From Hydrangea macrophylla (taxonomy: Eukaryota; Streptophyta; Magnoliopsida; Cornales; Hydrangeaceae), in NCBI GenBank assembly GCA_033977485.1, contig CM066983.1, forward strand, positions 64,714,010-64,778,009: 64,000 nt of DNA. The letters are read 5' to 3'. Positions 10,571 through 22,290 of the stretch are shown one piece after another (within the stretch, counting starts at the first letter, position 1; the number at the start of each line of letters is the position of its first letter). The notes under the pieces were generated by a model. That model did no database searches. It was not told the origin of the DNA and was given only the letters and a program-made list of their open reading frames with translations. Position numbers and translations under genes: made by a program.

Positions 10571-11713
10571 TTGATGAAGAAACCCAAAGTCGCCGCTGTG
10601 CCTCGTCCCCTCGACCCCAAGCCACGTATCTTTCGAGGTTTCCAATCCTGGGAAACCAAAGAGTGGCACGATCTGTACTTCGTCACTCGTATCATCCTCA
10701 AGGAGCGATCTCTCGACTTGATCTCATTCTTGAACTCTGTGCGGGAGTCCTATGAGGGCCATTGGTGGGGCGATTGCATGGCAATTGAGCACCACGTCAA
10801 TGAGGAGATGGTACGGGAGTTCTACTTTAGTCTTATTCCCGATCCTGGCTCCGCACACGCCTTCTTTGCTTTTGTGCGGGGCAAGCAGTTCACGATCACC
10901 CTCCTCACCTTGGCTAGGTTTATAGGTGTCCTTGAGGAGTGTGATGTCATTGCTCCCTACCCACCGTGGCATCATTGCTGCTGCCTCCCATTATTTATCG
11001 GTCTCTCACAGACCAAGAGTTTGATTAGACTGGCATCCAGTTGCCAGCTAGTGCCATGACTAGGGCCTACGTCGACCTCTAAATTACTATCTGCCAGACT
11101 GTGTTGCTCACAACGTACAAGTCTAACCTGGGACACTACTATGATGCCCATCTAGCTGCACTTGGGGCCACAGACCCGTTCTCTTTACCGAGGCTCATTC
11201 TTGAGGCCATGTATAACGCCGCGGCCAAGACGACGGTATCTGGGAGCCTCCCATATGGCTCCCTTATCCCTTGACATTGCCTCTTTGAGGGGGTGAAGCC
11301 TAAGCCGGATGATCACTATATCTTTGTTGAGGACACTTTCAATGCTGCTTCTCTAGCTAAATCAAAAAGCACCTTTGTTGCTCAGGCCAGAAAGTGGCAG
11401 GAATACACACTACAGGGAGCTTAGGGAGATGCCCCTCTAGTTGAGGAAGAGGACGTTAAGGTTGAGGAGCTCGCTCCCACTATAGTAGCAGGACCTGAGT
11501 ATGCTCGTCTGGAGCGCATTTTATTAGAGACTCAGGGGTAGCTTGGAACAGCAAGGGCTGACAATAGAGACTTGACAACTTGGTTTGACTTGCATCAGGA
11601 GAGTATTGAGGTGGCCGCCGCCCAGCAAGTGGAGATAGAGGAGGTACAATTTACGAGCCTTTTAGACGCTATTGCATGCTCTAGTGGTAGTGAATCCTCC
11701 GCTCCACCATCTT
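10571..11713 (+). pseudogene. Plant transposon-associated protein, broken; antisense to the flanking element
   Basis: The open part (10571-11059) encodes a basic start (KKPKVAAVPRPLDPKPRIFRG) followed by FQSWETKEWHDLYFVTRIIL, MVREFYFSLIP and FVRGKQFTITLLTLARFIGV. This pattern fits the family annotated in plants as putative plant transposon protein (I believe Pfam PF20167; not searched). Similarity continues after frame changes near 10970: RAYVDLYITICQTVLL, SLPRLILEAMYNAA, then an acidic C-terminal half to the stop near 11713. Stops occur at about 11272 and 11422. The protein runs opposite to the presumed parent element, like the antisense ORFs known between pol and 3' LTR in Tat-lineage elements. 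Its role is unknown. Confidence 0.65.
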
Positions 11714-12175
11714 GAAGCCCTCTTTGATTACTGATCTTTTGGCACTTATTCGACTAGCAGCGATCTCACTTGGCTTTGCCTCTGTAGTTGCTAGATTCTT
11801 GTTTGGTTATCAGTAGTTCTTGTTTTTGATGCTTAGAGCCATGTTAGCCACTTTAGTTTAGTTATTCTCTTTTTGTTATTTTCTATTTTGGCGTTGTTTA
11901 GGCTTTTCATGTATTTCTGTTACCTTTTGATGTATATAATAAATGGAAATTCCTATTCATATATTTCTTTCTTGTTTTTTTTTCTTGTTTTTCTTTATTT
12001 CTCGCACTTTTTACTTCTTTGATGCACTTGGTAGTGGTTACATGTGCAGGATTTTCTTCATCGAGTTTATCAGAGATCACCTTAATTGGTGATATCCTCT
12101 TCTCTCACTTGATTTTTATGTTGTTTCAATGCTCATACATTGCGGACAATGCATGGATCTAGTAGGGGTGTGATA
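11714..12175. other. AT-rich stretch, possible 3' end of the broken ORF
   Basis: No gene is seen. TATATAATAAATGG at 11933-11946 is a plausible plant polyadenylation context about 220 bp after the pseudogene's stop. The rest is T-rich and unassigned. Confidence 0.35.
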
Positions 12176-12905
12176 GTGTCGCAGCCCGGTCCCAAAATAG
12201 CACAACCGGAGCCCGTGGCATGCCACCAAGGCTAAACCAATTCATTAACATTCCCAAACTTTAGTTTTAAGAACACACGCAGCGGAACAAAACAAATCAT
12301 TTTAAAAATCAGCAGTCAGTCGATTGGGTCGGGCATCAGTTGACTGACTTGGAGTTACAAGAAACAAGAATTTTTGAAGTGCCACTACAGTCGACTGACC
12401 CAAGGTCCGGTCGACTGATGCCTCAATTTTTCAGTCGACTAGGCTTGTCCGATTGACTGAACCTATCCTAGCAGAATGTCCAATTTTTTTTGCAGAAACC
12501 AGTCGACTATTTCCTGGGAATCAGTCAACTGAAGTCCTGAAAACCAAAGGAGAATTTCTTATAAAACAGGGGTCCAGTCAATTGATGCCTTGGTCCAGTC
12601 GACTATTTTACAGTAGCAGCCCCCTTTCTACAGCATTTCCAAGTTTAAAAGTTTTTTGATTTCATCCAAGATTTAAATACACATTCCAAATTCATACCAA
12701 AATGACTCCAACTGGATTAAAACATTACTAAAACATAATTACAAAGGATTGCTATCTATTACAATGATACAAATGCATTATAAGATTTTAAGTTAAACAT
12801 AGCCAACAAGTCATAAAATCCTGATTACAACATTGTTATATCAAAACTACGAGATCAACATATTAATTTGCCTTCTAAGTGAACTCCCCAAACCCACGTA
12901 CTCAC
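12176..12905 (-). repeat. LTR fragment with AGTCGACT palindrome cluster
   Basis: The left end TGTCGCAGCCCGGTCCC resembles the termini of plant gypsy LTRs that read, on the minus strand, ...GGGACCGGGCTGCGACA. The words AAGAACACACGCAGCGGAAC (near 12270) recall the chromovirus-like LTRs elsewhere in the window. Between 12310 and 12605 about ten copies of CAGTCGACTG or close variants occur. The right end is lost where CACTA coding sequence begins, so this is a fragment or solo LTR. Confidence 0.55.
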
Positions 12906-15031
12906 TTCTGCGATTCCTCGATTTATAATGGTAAGCTTGAGAGAAGAAAAAGATCCCTCGATTTATCGATTGAAAAGGTTCAAGATCAGTTGGACCAGAT
13001 GCCTGTTGTCAGTTTGGGGAAGGGCAAAAGCAACAAGAGAGTATTAAATTGGACTAAGGTAAGTATCTTGTACGAGCTTCCGTACTGGAAGAAACGAAAG
13101 CTATGACACAACATTGTTGTGATGCACGTGGAGAAGAATTTTTGTGAAAATGTCTTTGGAACCATGTTGGCCATTGATGGGAAGAACAAGGACACAGACA
13201 AGGCACGGTTGGACATGGAAGATTGGGGTATAAGGCAAGAGTTGTACCTAAAAAAATGCCCTAATGGGTTGTATGTCAAGCCTCATGCAACATATTCATT
13301 GACCCCGGATAATAGAGAGGGTTTTTGTGAATTTCTGAAATCAGTGAAGTATCCAGATGGGTATGCGGCGAACATATCTAGGTCAGTGAACACGAGAAAT
13401 GGTAGATTATCAGGTCTAAAAAGTCATGACTGTCATGTACTCTTACAACGTATTTTGCCCATTGGGATGCGTGGTTACACGGACAAGAATATCAGTACAA
13501 CATTGTTTGAGTTGGGCAACTGGTTCCAAGACATGTGCTCTAAAACTCTAAAGTTGAGCGATTTGGAGAAACTAGAGGAAAGGATAGTCCTCATACTCTG
13601 CAAGCTCGAGAAGATATTTCCTCCAGCTTTCTTTGATGTAATGGTCCATTTGACTGTTCACTTACCTCGTGAGGCCAAGCTCGCAGGACCTGTGTATTAT
13701 CGGTGGATGTACGCGATTGAAAGGTAAATGTTATTACTCTAAGTTTATTAATATACTTTCAATACCATTATGTTGCTAGTTGTATCGTCTTACAAATCTA
13801 ATGTATTTTGAAGGTTCCTCGGAACTTTAAAAGGGTATGTTACCAATCGAGCCCGTCCTGAAGGTTCGATCGCAGAGGCATACATTGTCAAAGAGTGTAT
13901 CAGTTTTTGCTCAATGTATTTGGACGAGATCGAAACCGTCTTTGATAGACCTAATCGAAATGAAGATCGTGGTGAACGTAGCCCAGGCATGGCGATCTTC
14001 ACTGACCCGGCCCGTCCTATTGGTCTGGTCTCAAGGTCTGCTAAGATCTCACAGAATTTGCGTGATAGTGCTCACTGGTTCTTGCTCTTCAATAGCCCTG
14101 AGGTGGAGCCGTATTTGGAGTACGTGGTCCCTTCACTAGTGTGTATTGCTTGTGTTGTTAATGATATTATATTTGAATATGATAACAATTATTAATGTAT
14201 TAATTATGCTATTTTGAGTAGGGAACACAAAAATCAGTTACGGTTTCCAACTGGACATGACACCACTCAGATACAACAACAAGAATTTCCAAATTGGTTC
14301 CGAGACCGTGTAAGATACTTTAAACTTTGGAATGCTCCAAATGCTAATCAATTTATACAAATTTATGACTAACTTTAGTGCGTTGTATGTGTTTGTAGAT
14401 CAATACATTGAAAGTAGAAGGTTCTATACCAGTTTTCGAATAGTTGTGGTCCTTGGCCAATGGTCCAAATCAGTTAGTAAAATAGTACTCAGGATGCATA
14501 ATTAATGGCTCAAGATTCCATACCAGAGATCTTGACAACCGTCGTACGAGCCAAAATAGTGGTGTGCATGTAGAAGGGGATCATGAGGGGCAGATGCACG
14601 ACTACTTTGGTCATCTGTGCAACGTTTGGGAATTCGAGTACATGGGTGAAAATAAAGTAGTTTTGTTCCAATGTGAATGGTACAACACTAGTATCACCCG
14701 TAGGAGAACAATCCGAACCGATGCACACTGTACAAATATTGATGTTACCAGTCGGTGGTATAAAGATGACCCTTTTATTCTACCAAGCCATGCAAAACAA
14801 GTCTTTTACCTTAACGATACCAAATTTGGTGCACCTTGGAAAGTCGTGCAACAAGTGCATCATAGGGGAGTATATGATGTACCAGAGGTGGTTGATGGAG
14901 AACTCAAAGATTCACCAGAACCTAATGACGCATTCCAACTAGATGAACCCACCCAATTTGTCCCAATTGTCATTGATGATACTGATGTTCAATATTGCCA
15001 GGATGATGTTGAACCGGAGGTCGTTCCATAA
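12906..15031 (+). pseudogene. TNP2-like CACTA transposase, C-terminal half
   Basis: Exons fit GT-AG rules: up to 13723, 13814-14119, 14222-14309 and 14399-15031, with frames joining across each intron. Exon 1 carries LYELPYWKKRKL, VMHVEKNFCENVFGT, KSHDCHVLLQRILPIGMRG and KIFPPAFFDVMVHLTVHLP, the Transposase_21 end and DUF4218 region of plant En/Spm transposases. Exon 4 carries the DUF4216-type region (VVLFQCEWYN, DDPFILPSHAKQVFY, PWKVVQ). In-frame stops lie at 13104 (TGA), 14441 (TAG) and near 14489 (TAG). The N-terminal catalytic part is missing. Introns and order match intact relatives, so this was a real gene that has decayed. A short acidic repeat tail (DNDMDND type) follows to 15144 in another frame. 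Confidence 0.85.
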
Positions 15032-17385
15032 ATGAATAATGAAATAGATAATGACATGGATAATGATAGAGATGATGAAACTGAAGGCGAACAACATTTT
15101 GATTCTGATGTTGATATGGATAATGACATGGATTATGAGATGTAACTTTTGTTCATGTTTTGAATTTGGACAAATGTGCTTAATGAAATGATTGTTCTAC
15201 ATTTTGTTTAGTTGGTTTACATCTTTACATGTCTTTAATGTATCGTGTTCATGACATGGATTATGATTATGTTTTCTATGTTTTGAATTTAATTATGTGA
15301 CTTTATGATTCATAGTTGTACAAAATGCCCCCAAAAGGAAAAATTGGGTCAAACCAGGTTTAACGGCAAACATTGCATATGAGAAGCAAAGAGCAAACAC
15401 AATTGATGAAAACAATAAGAGATTAAATGCCTTAGGATTGAAGCGTTTGGCAACATCGGTTTTTAGTTCAGCTCAGCCAAAATGTACCATTAAGAAGGGA
15501 AAGAAAGTTAAGGATACTGGATACGACGAGGAGTATAGACCGTCAGATGGTGAAGACGTCGACGATGATGATTCGTGTGACTCTTTAGTACACGAGGTAT
15601 TATATGTGTGATTTCTTTATGATTTATAATTAATGTTCAATTCGATCAGGTTGTTTGATATTTTAATTGCAATTGTAATTAAAAATCTTACCTTTTCAAA
15701 TTCATTTTACTATTTTTTCCCCAGGATATTGAGATGCCACCACGAAAGAGACTTACCTGTTTAGATCCTTTGATCCCAGAACCCGTTCAGGAGGTGGATC
15801 CTACAGCCGAGGGGGGTAATCAGACTGTTCATGAGATGCATTTCCAGCAAGTTGATATGCAGGAAACACCACTAGAGAGGGGTAGCTTGGATGCTAATGA
15901 GATGGTTTCCCCGCCTAGTGAGCCACATAGTAGTAGCGTTGGTAAGATATGAAAATTCCAACTAGATTGAATATTTTAAAATTTTGCCTTATCTTGATTT
16001 GTTCAGTTTACTAGCCAATCAATGTTATGTGTCAACAGGATCAACCGTCAGGCGGGGTCAGACGCGAGGCATTAGAACTGCACTCCTCATCGAGAATAAA
16101 GGCAAGCTACCAGTGCCCATCCCTGCTGTGTATAGGCAACCAGTGGGTAAGTATGCAAACTCTTTTGCCTCTAACAGTGGCGCACAGCTCAGGGAACATC
16201 TATCGAATCCAGGCGTCCGTCGGTGGTCCAACGTCCTGCCTACTTCTACGGGCCCGATCATTCAACGACTTACGGTACATGCAGTATGTACCTATTCATT
16301 AATTCAATACATGATATACGATTTATTGTTAATTATCTCTAATATTTTTTTTCAGGATAAGTTTGATCTACAAGGTGATGCGATTGATGTCAAGAAAGCT
16401 GTGGATGCAAAGTTAGGCCGCCAGCTCAGCGATTGGACTCACAGACTATACAAGAAATACCTTGTGTTGAAAAGTGATAAGAATGAGGACTACATTAGGA
16501 TAAACCCACCGAAAAATTGCACTCTCGAGCAATGGACACATCTTATTGATCATAAATGGAATGATCCCAAATTTCAGGTATGATCTACTTATTTTTGTTG
16601 AGCTTCAGCATTAATGTACAACCTACTAATATTATTTTGTTATGATTCATTTGTTCTTATTACTTGAAGCACCAATCTGCTGTCAACACCGCCAACCGAG
16701 CTCGTCTTGACACCAATCACACATGCGGCTCAAAATTTATGGCAGTTAGGGCCAATGAGTTTGTACGTATTTTTAGTTATAATATCTTGATACCGATGTA
16801 CATAATTAACTATTATCCTTATATTTGACATTTACAAACGAGGAAGAAAAAAATCAGGGTAAGCCGATCGAACTGACTGATTTTTTCCAATCCACCCACT
16901 ACAATGACAAGAAGAAGAAGTGGGCAACTCCTGCATGTGAAAGAAAATATGTAAGTATAATTCATTTACTATGTTCTATAAGGAATAACATTAAATCTTA
17001 TTTATTACATTTAATCGATCGTATGAATTTTTTTAAAATTGACAGGAGGCTCTAAAAAAGACGCAAGAAGATCACTACTCGCAATCTAATGCACCTCTAT
17101 TGACCGCTGAGGACCTGTCTGTTCAAGTGTTGGATATGAGATCTGGTCGCTTGAAGGGACTTGGTAGGAGACCTTCCTCTTTGTTTAGGAGCACTATCGC
17201 ATCTTCTCAGAATAATGAGAATTCCAGGCATCTTGAGGAAAGGGTTCAACAGCTTGAAGCTCAGAACCAGAGCCAAGCTGAGGAGATGGCGGAGCAGAAT
17301 CGACAGATGGCTGAAAAGTTGGCAGAGAACAATCGACAGATGGCGAGTATGTTCGCAGTCTTGCGCATGATGGGTCATGACCTGT

Positions 17386-17408
17386 GGGGGGGGGGGGGGG
17401 GGGGGGGG
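17386..17408 (+). repeat. Poly-G run (23 nt)
   Basis: Uninterrupted G tract inside the last large coding exon of the CACTA second gene. Its length decides the downstream frame and is likely to vary or be miscalled. Confidence 0.9.
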
Positions 17409-17519
17409 CTCATTTGGTGCTGGTGGGGCTTCTTGGTAAGTTATTTTACGTATTTATTAAGAACAACTAGAGTTTTAAGTTATTTAGAATTGCACGAGAT
17501 TGGAACTCAAACCTTGCAT

Positions 17520-18170
17520 ACAACGAAATAAACCTATAAGAATAAGCGAAATAGAGATTGGATATTGGTTTATAAGTTAGGCTAGTTCATAAGTAACTTA
17601 CTGTCAAAAATAACTCAAAAATGGGGTTTTAAGTGGCAAATTGGTCAACCCAAGTTCTAAAGGACACATAATCAACCCTCTTACTTCACATACTACTAAG
17701 TAGACTAATAGAAACAACACAATGAAAAATTGACTCTCAGTTTGCAAGTTAAGCGAGTTTATAGATTAAGTTCAGAAACATCCCTCCTCAAATTTGGGGT
17801 TTTAGAGGGCAAAACTATAAAATAAAAGTCCGAATCTCAGGAGATCACAAATCAAACCTCACATACAAATAAAGGAACTTGTAGGAACAAGCAGAATGGA
17901 AAATGGGATATCGATTTGCAAGCTAAGCTAGTTTATAGGGGACTTAGGGTCGAAAATAACTCGAAATCAATGTTTTGAAGGGCAAATCGGTAAACCCACT
18001 CTCTGAAGGCCACATACCCGACCCTCTCACCGCACAGAATGAAAAATAGACTTGTAGGTACAAACAGAATGAAAATTGGACTCCCGGTTTGCAAGTCACG
18101 TGAGTTTATAGGTTAAAGTTCGAAAAAACTCAAATTTGGGGTTTTGAAAGGCAAAATGGTAAAAAAAAAA
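17520..18170 (+). repeat. Degenerate tandem array, about 173-bp unit
   Basis: The word TTTGCAAG (first copy TTTATAAG) followed by TTA/CTA...GAGTTTATAG recurs near 17570, 17741, 17915 and 18088, spacing 171-174 bp. Each unit also has ...AAAACTC...GGGGTTTT...GGCAAA. It lies in the presumed last intron of the CACTA second gene. Confidence 0.75.
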
Positions 18171-18199
18171 AGTTTGAGTTTCACGAGACCAAAACTAAC

Positions 18200-18800
18200 T
18201 TGGTATTATTTTTTGATTGAATGAAAATTCACCGTGAGACATGATTGTTTGCTGTGGTCATATATATGGGATGTGAAATGAGGTCTCATTGTTATTGTGT
18301 TGTAATTACAATTTTTTGGGATGAACGATAAACAAACGTCACTTTGCCCAATTTTTGGTAAAAATTGTGTCTCTAATCCATATTTCATGACTACATTATT
18401 TTCTTACGACCGTTGTGTCTCTAATCCATATTTCATGACTTCATTATTTTCATATATATGGGATGTGGATTGAGGTCTCATTGTTATTGTGTTGTAATTA
18501 CAATTTTTTGGGATGTACGATAAACAAACGGCATTCTACCTGATTTTTGGTAAAAATTGTGTCTCTAATCCATATTTCATGACTTCATTATTTTCTTACA
18601 ACCGTTGTGTCTCTAATTCATATTTCATGACTTCATTATTTTCATCTATATAGGATGTGAAATGAGGTCTCAATATTATTGTGCTGTAATTATAATTTTT
18701 TGGGATGTACGATAAATAAACGGCACTCTGCCCGATTTTTGGTAAAAATTGTGTCTCTAATCCATATTTCATGACTTCATTATTTACTTACGATCGTATT
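18200..18800 (+). repeat. Tandem array, 192-bp unit, three copies
   Basis: GGATGTG(A/G)A(A/T)TGAGGTCTCA occurs at 18269, 18461 and 18653, exactly 192 bp apart. The units are highly similar (TTTTTGGGATGTACGATAAA, GTGTCTCTAATCCATATTTC). The array directly follows the 173-bp array in the same intron. Confidence 0.88.
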
Positions 18801-19149
18801 TTTTATGATGGTATAGCTAATATGTCCCATTTATTTGTGTCGCAGATTCAGTGTGGACGTGGTTGATTTAAAGAGGTTCAGGCACTCAACTATATGTTTT
18901 TTTGTGTGTAAGGAACAATTTTTGATGGTTATTCCATGGACAATATGTACTAGTTTTTATTAGTGTAATAGGTGTATGGTATTTTGTGGTTTGTATTAGG
19001 TTTTAATGGGAAAACAATAAAATGGTGTCTTGTAGTTTTTATTAGTGTTGAACAGGACTATATAACGCTATTTTGTGGTTTACTATTGTTTTGTTTGATA
19101 TTTAAACAGGAACATAATTATTGAATTAGGGACCATTTTTGTATTTTCA

Positions 19150-19657
19150 AAAGAAAATAGTTTTGGCGACAAAATATTTCCTTGCCAAATGTTTATTCTA
19201 AATTAATTAAAAATCATTTTGGCAAGGAAATATTTCCTCGCTAATAGTAATTACCCATCTTTTCTTTAGCGACATAAATATTTCCTCGCTAATAAATAGT
19301 CTTCCGCGATGAAATAATTGATTTTGACTAGGAAATATTTTGTTGGTAAACCTTTTCAATGGCGAGGAAACAATATTTCCTCGCAAAATGATACAATATC
19401 ATGAAAATTTAATAGACTTTTAGCGAGGAAATACTTGGTTGGCGACGAAATTTGAAGCCAATAGCGAGGAACAATTACGTCGCTAAAATCTTCCAACAGC
19501 GAGGAATTTTTTTTTCGTCACCAGCACCCCTTTAACGGCAACACTACTACAAGGAATATGGCGAGGAAAATATTTCCTCGCTAAAGCTTTTAGCGAGGAA
19601 ATTTGGGCTTTTAGCGAGGAAAACGTTTTCTTGCTGAAATCAATTTTTGTTGTAGTG
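19150..19657 (+). repeat. CACTA subterminal repeats built on GCGAGGAAA
   Basis: More than a dozen copies of AGCGAGGAAAT or its complement ATTTCCTCGCT, often paired as the palindrome GAGGAAATATTTCCTC. They fill the last 500 bp before the 3' end. Such inverted and direct motifs near CACTA ends are known transposase-binding sites in En/Spm. A CACTACTACAAGG word at 19542 and the 3' terminus at 19657 also delimit a 116-bp unit with opposed ends. Confidence 0.75.
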
Positions 19658-19689
19658 TGCTTTTCCCATATTTCTGCACATAAAGAATG

Positions 19690-20577
19690 ATTCTTGTCCT
19701 ATCAACTGACGGAGGGAAAAGTCTTTATAGGGAACAACATAGTTGAGGAGGTGAAGGGAATTAGCACTGTTGTGATCAAAGACTACCAACGGTTTGACAA
19801 GGTTGCTAAACGATGCCCGTCATGTTCAGGGTTTGAATAGGAATGTAATCTCTTTGGGTGTGTTGGACTTGAAGGGTTGCTTAAGAGCCTGATAAAGGTG
19901 AAGAGGAATGCAAGGGTTATGTTGATGGGTAGGAAGGTTAAAAATTTGTATATTCTTTTGGGGAATACAAAGGTAAGCGGAGTAGTTTCAAAGGAGTTGA
20001 AGAAGATGTGGAACCGGTGAAAAAGGTTCCAACAATAACCTTAGTGATACCTACCATTTCTACAAGCGGTAAAGATGTAGGTCACAGCAATGAGGCCAAG
20101 TTTGTGCATCATTCCAATGGAGATGGCGAGAAGAAGAGTTGGGCAATAGTGCGATGTTCTCAAGAAGATGATGAGAAGATATGTTGGGCACTTGTGCATT
20201 GCTCCCATAGAGATGGTGAGAAGAGATGTTGGGCTAAATTCCAAGCCAAAGGGGTGACGATTTCCATGAAGAAGATGATGTTGGTGATGACATTGATGTA
20301 GCTTCAAAGTTTCTTGAATCTATAGAGGATGAGGATATAAGGAACAACTAGTCTACATAGATGATGGTGGAGAGGTGGAAAAGACAACGAGGAGATGAAC
20401 ATTGATAAATAACCCGAAGACAACAAAGGTGATGAGATTTTCATCAAGGTGAAGAATGTTGGGTTTGTGACAAAAAACTTATTAGAAGACGAAGACGAAG
20501 ACAAAGACATGAAGTCGAAGGAGGTGAAGAACGCTCGAGCGGGCGGGGGGCAAGGCAAGCTCCTCGACATTCTATAA
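19690..20577 (+). pseudogene. Ty1/copia internal remnant
   Basis: In frame with interruptions, 19710-20000 reads like the gag-protease/integrase junction of plant copia elements: GGKVFIGNN, EVKGISTVVIKDYQ, a shifted VISLGVLDLKG, then KNLYILLGNT (relatives read LYVLxGxT). Several stops are present. From 20000 on, an ORF continues with three copies of a 15-residue unit (20101-20235) that I do not recognise. It is followed by acidic coding-like sequence to about 20530. The LTR-like sequence at 20578 closes it. Confidence 0.55.
20101..20235 (+). repeat. 45-bp tandem repeat, three in-frame copies
   Basis: Units 20101-20145, 20146-20190 and 20191-20235 each encode a 15-residue segment of the form VH-S--DGEK--WA. 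The frame is kept over all three. Confidence 0.75.
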
Positions 20578-21050
20578 TGTCACTCGCTGGAGGAGCCGCG
20601 GGAGCAGTATCGGGGAGCAACAATAGTTTCTCTTGTTTCTTATTAGGGTTAGGTTACCAAGAGAGGTGGTTTCCTATTCCTATATAGTTTCTTGTGGAAG
20701 AAGAGTTTCCTATTATTATAGGACTAGGATTTGTGTCACTAAAACATAGGATCAAATCCATAGGAGATATAGTCATCAATCTATATGAGAAGAGAGAATC
20801 CCACACATTGTATTTTCCTAGAGAAGAGAGAGGCTCTATATAAAGAGTAAGGAAAAACAATAGAACAGAGAGAGGTGAGGGATTGGTTGTCTAGTAAGGT
20901 TTATTATCAATAGGGAGAAGTCATCTTTGCCTTAATTCTTTTGCTTGCTTTTCTATTGTCTTGTTCATATGATTGTTTTGTGATAGTTGTGAATCACCGG
21001 AGGAGAGGTCTTGGGCGGGTATATTGTTTCGTATATATTATATTCCAACA
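20578..21050 (+). repeat. Probable copia 3' LTR
   Basis: It begins TGTCACTCGCTGG, ends ATTATATTCCAACA and is 473 bp. A TATA box (CTCTATATAAAGAG) lies near 20830. Length, TG...CA ends and position after the copia remnant fit a Ty1/copia LTR. I could not find a target duplication, and the tract before it is not clearly polypurine. Confidence 0.5.
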
Positions 21051-22290
21051 ATCAATATGTTGGCGTGGTGTGATGGGCTCACTAATAATTTCTTGTAATA
21101 CAAGGACATAATTAATAGCACGTCATTTCCACCTAGAATATGCAGTTAATTAAATTGTTGTAACACCGCCTCCGAAATATCAAAACTTGAAAATCACACC
21201 AAAACTTCGTCCTCTAGCTACTCAAAGCCCTTTCACAAGGTGGTTAGGAGCAAATCAGCCACATTTAAGTAACTCTTCAAATAGCTTACTCTAGATGTAG
21301 CAAATTGGTAACATTAATTGTTTTTTTCCTTATAGTTTTGACAGTCCAAGAGCATACAAAGCATCATTATTAAGTTTAGGGTTTGCATGGCAACGTTTCT
21401 TGTTTTTAGTTTTTATTTTTTTTTAAAAATGAAAATCAGTTTTTGTTAATTTTTTTCTCTTTTAAAATGAAAACATAAAACTTGTTTGATAACACTGTTG
21501 GTTTTTTTTTTTAAAATGAAAACAAAAACAAAAAACGTGTTTGGTAACAGTATCAATGTCAAATCTATTTTTCAAAATATACCTCACCAAAATACATTTT
21601 TGATACAAAATTTTGTTGCAAGAATACTTCTAAAACATGACAAACATAGAACTCCAAAATGCATATTCTAACATTCAAAACCATCAACGTCAATATGCAT
21701 ATTCTAACTTCCAAAACTATCAACGGCGGAGCAACGACATAGCCTAGCTAGTTGATAAAAGGCTCTTCATATCACCCTTATACTAGGGTTTGAATCTTGC
21801 ACCCTCCCCCAGGCCCTGACACTTATGTCCTCGTATGAGGCCAGTACACCAAATGAAAAATAAAAAATAAAAAAACAATTAAAAAAATGGTTAATTACGT
21901 TGGCCCATTTTCAATTTAGCCCATGTGGTTTAAAAGTGGACACTTAACCCATGTGGTTTTGGATTCATCAATATACAAACAAAAAGAAAAATAGGGAGTT
22001 GCTTCATCCTTGGCTTTGACAGTGACCACTGGTGAGTCGGTGACGAAATCAAGTCTTCCTCCATAAATCCATGGCTTTGTCCTTGGCTTGGTCCTTGTCT
22101 TCCTCCATGCTTGACTGTGAGAAAGAAAGGAAGAGAGAGAGAGATGAGAGTAGATATTGTTTTTTGGTCTGGGTTTATAGGGAGAGAACAAGGAGCCTTA
22201 GAGAGAGAGATGGGGGGCAAAAGTGATGTTGGCTTACTTGGCTGATAGGGTTTTCAGTCTAAGTACTATGTATATATATTTTACATATAC
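21051..22290. other. AT-rich intergenic sequence
   Basis: No gene is recognised. Around 21385-21560 a degenerate copy of the A/T-rich foldback family at 23025-23340 is present (ATGGCAACGTTTCTTG, AAACTTGTTTGATAAC). GA repeats lie at 22130-22145 and 22200-22212. Confidence 0.5.

Larger units (their letters stand above)
15324..18870 (+). pseudogene. CACTA second gene, Transposase_24 (Ptta/En/Spm)-like
   Basis: Probable exons: 15324-15596, 15725-15941, 16039-16274, 16356-16577, 16670-16761, 16843-16950, 17046-17435 and a last one from about 18846. Most have clear GT and AG borders. The central part (KFDLQGDAIDVKKAVDAKLG, SDWTHRLYKKYL, EQWTHLIDHKWNDPKFQ, then FFQSTHY...WATPACERKY and SGRLKGLGRRPSS) matches the plant Ptta/En/Spm Transposase_24 pattern, a DNA-binding accessory protein in CACTA elements. 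Two near-identical heptads (EQNRQMAEKLAENNRQMA) suggest a coiled coil. A frame shift follows the first codons (about 15335), and a run of 23 G (17386-17408) interrupts the C-terminal coding part. I judge it non-functional or mis-sequenced at the G run. Confidence 0.75.
12906..19657 (+). mobile_element. CACTA (En/Spm-like) DNA transposon, 5' truncated
   Basis: The element carries two spliced genes of the type found in plant CACTA elements, a TNP2-like transposase end (12906-15031) and a Transposase_24-like second gene (15324 onward). These are followed by tandem arrays and subterminal repeats built on GCGAGGAAA. The 3' terminus reads TTTTTGTTGTAGTG at 19644-19657, the complement of a CACTACAACAAAAA end. 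The 5' terminus and most of the first gene are missing; an LTR fragment abuts instead. Both genes carry stops or frame changes, so the copy is not autonomous. Confidence 0.82.
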
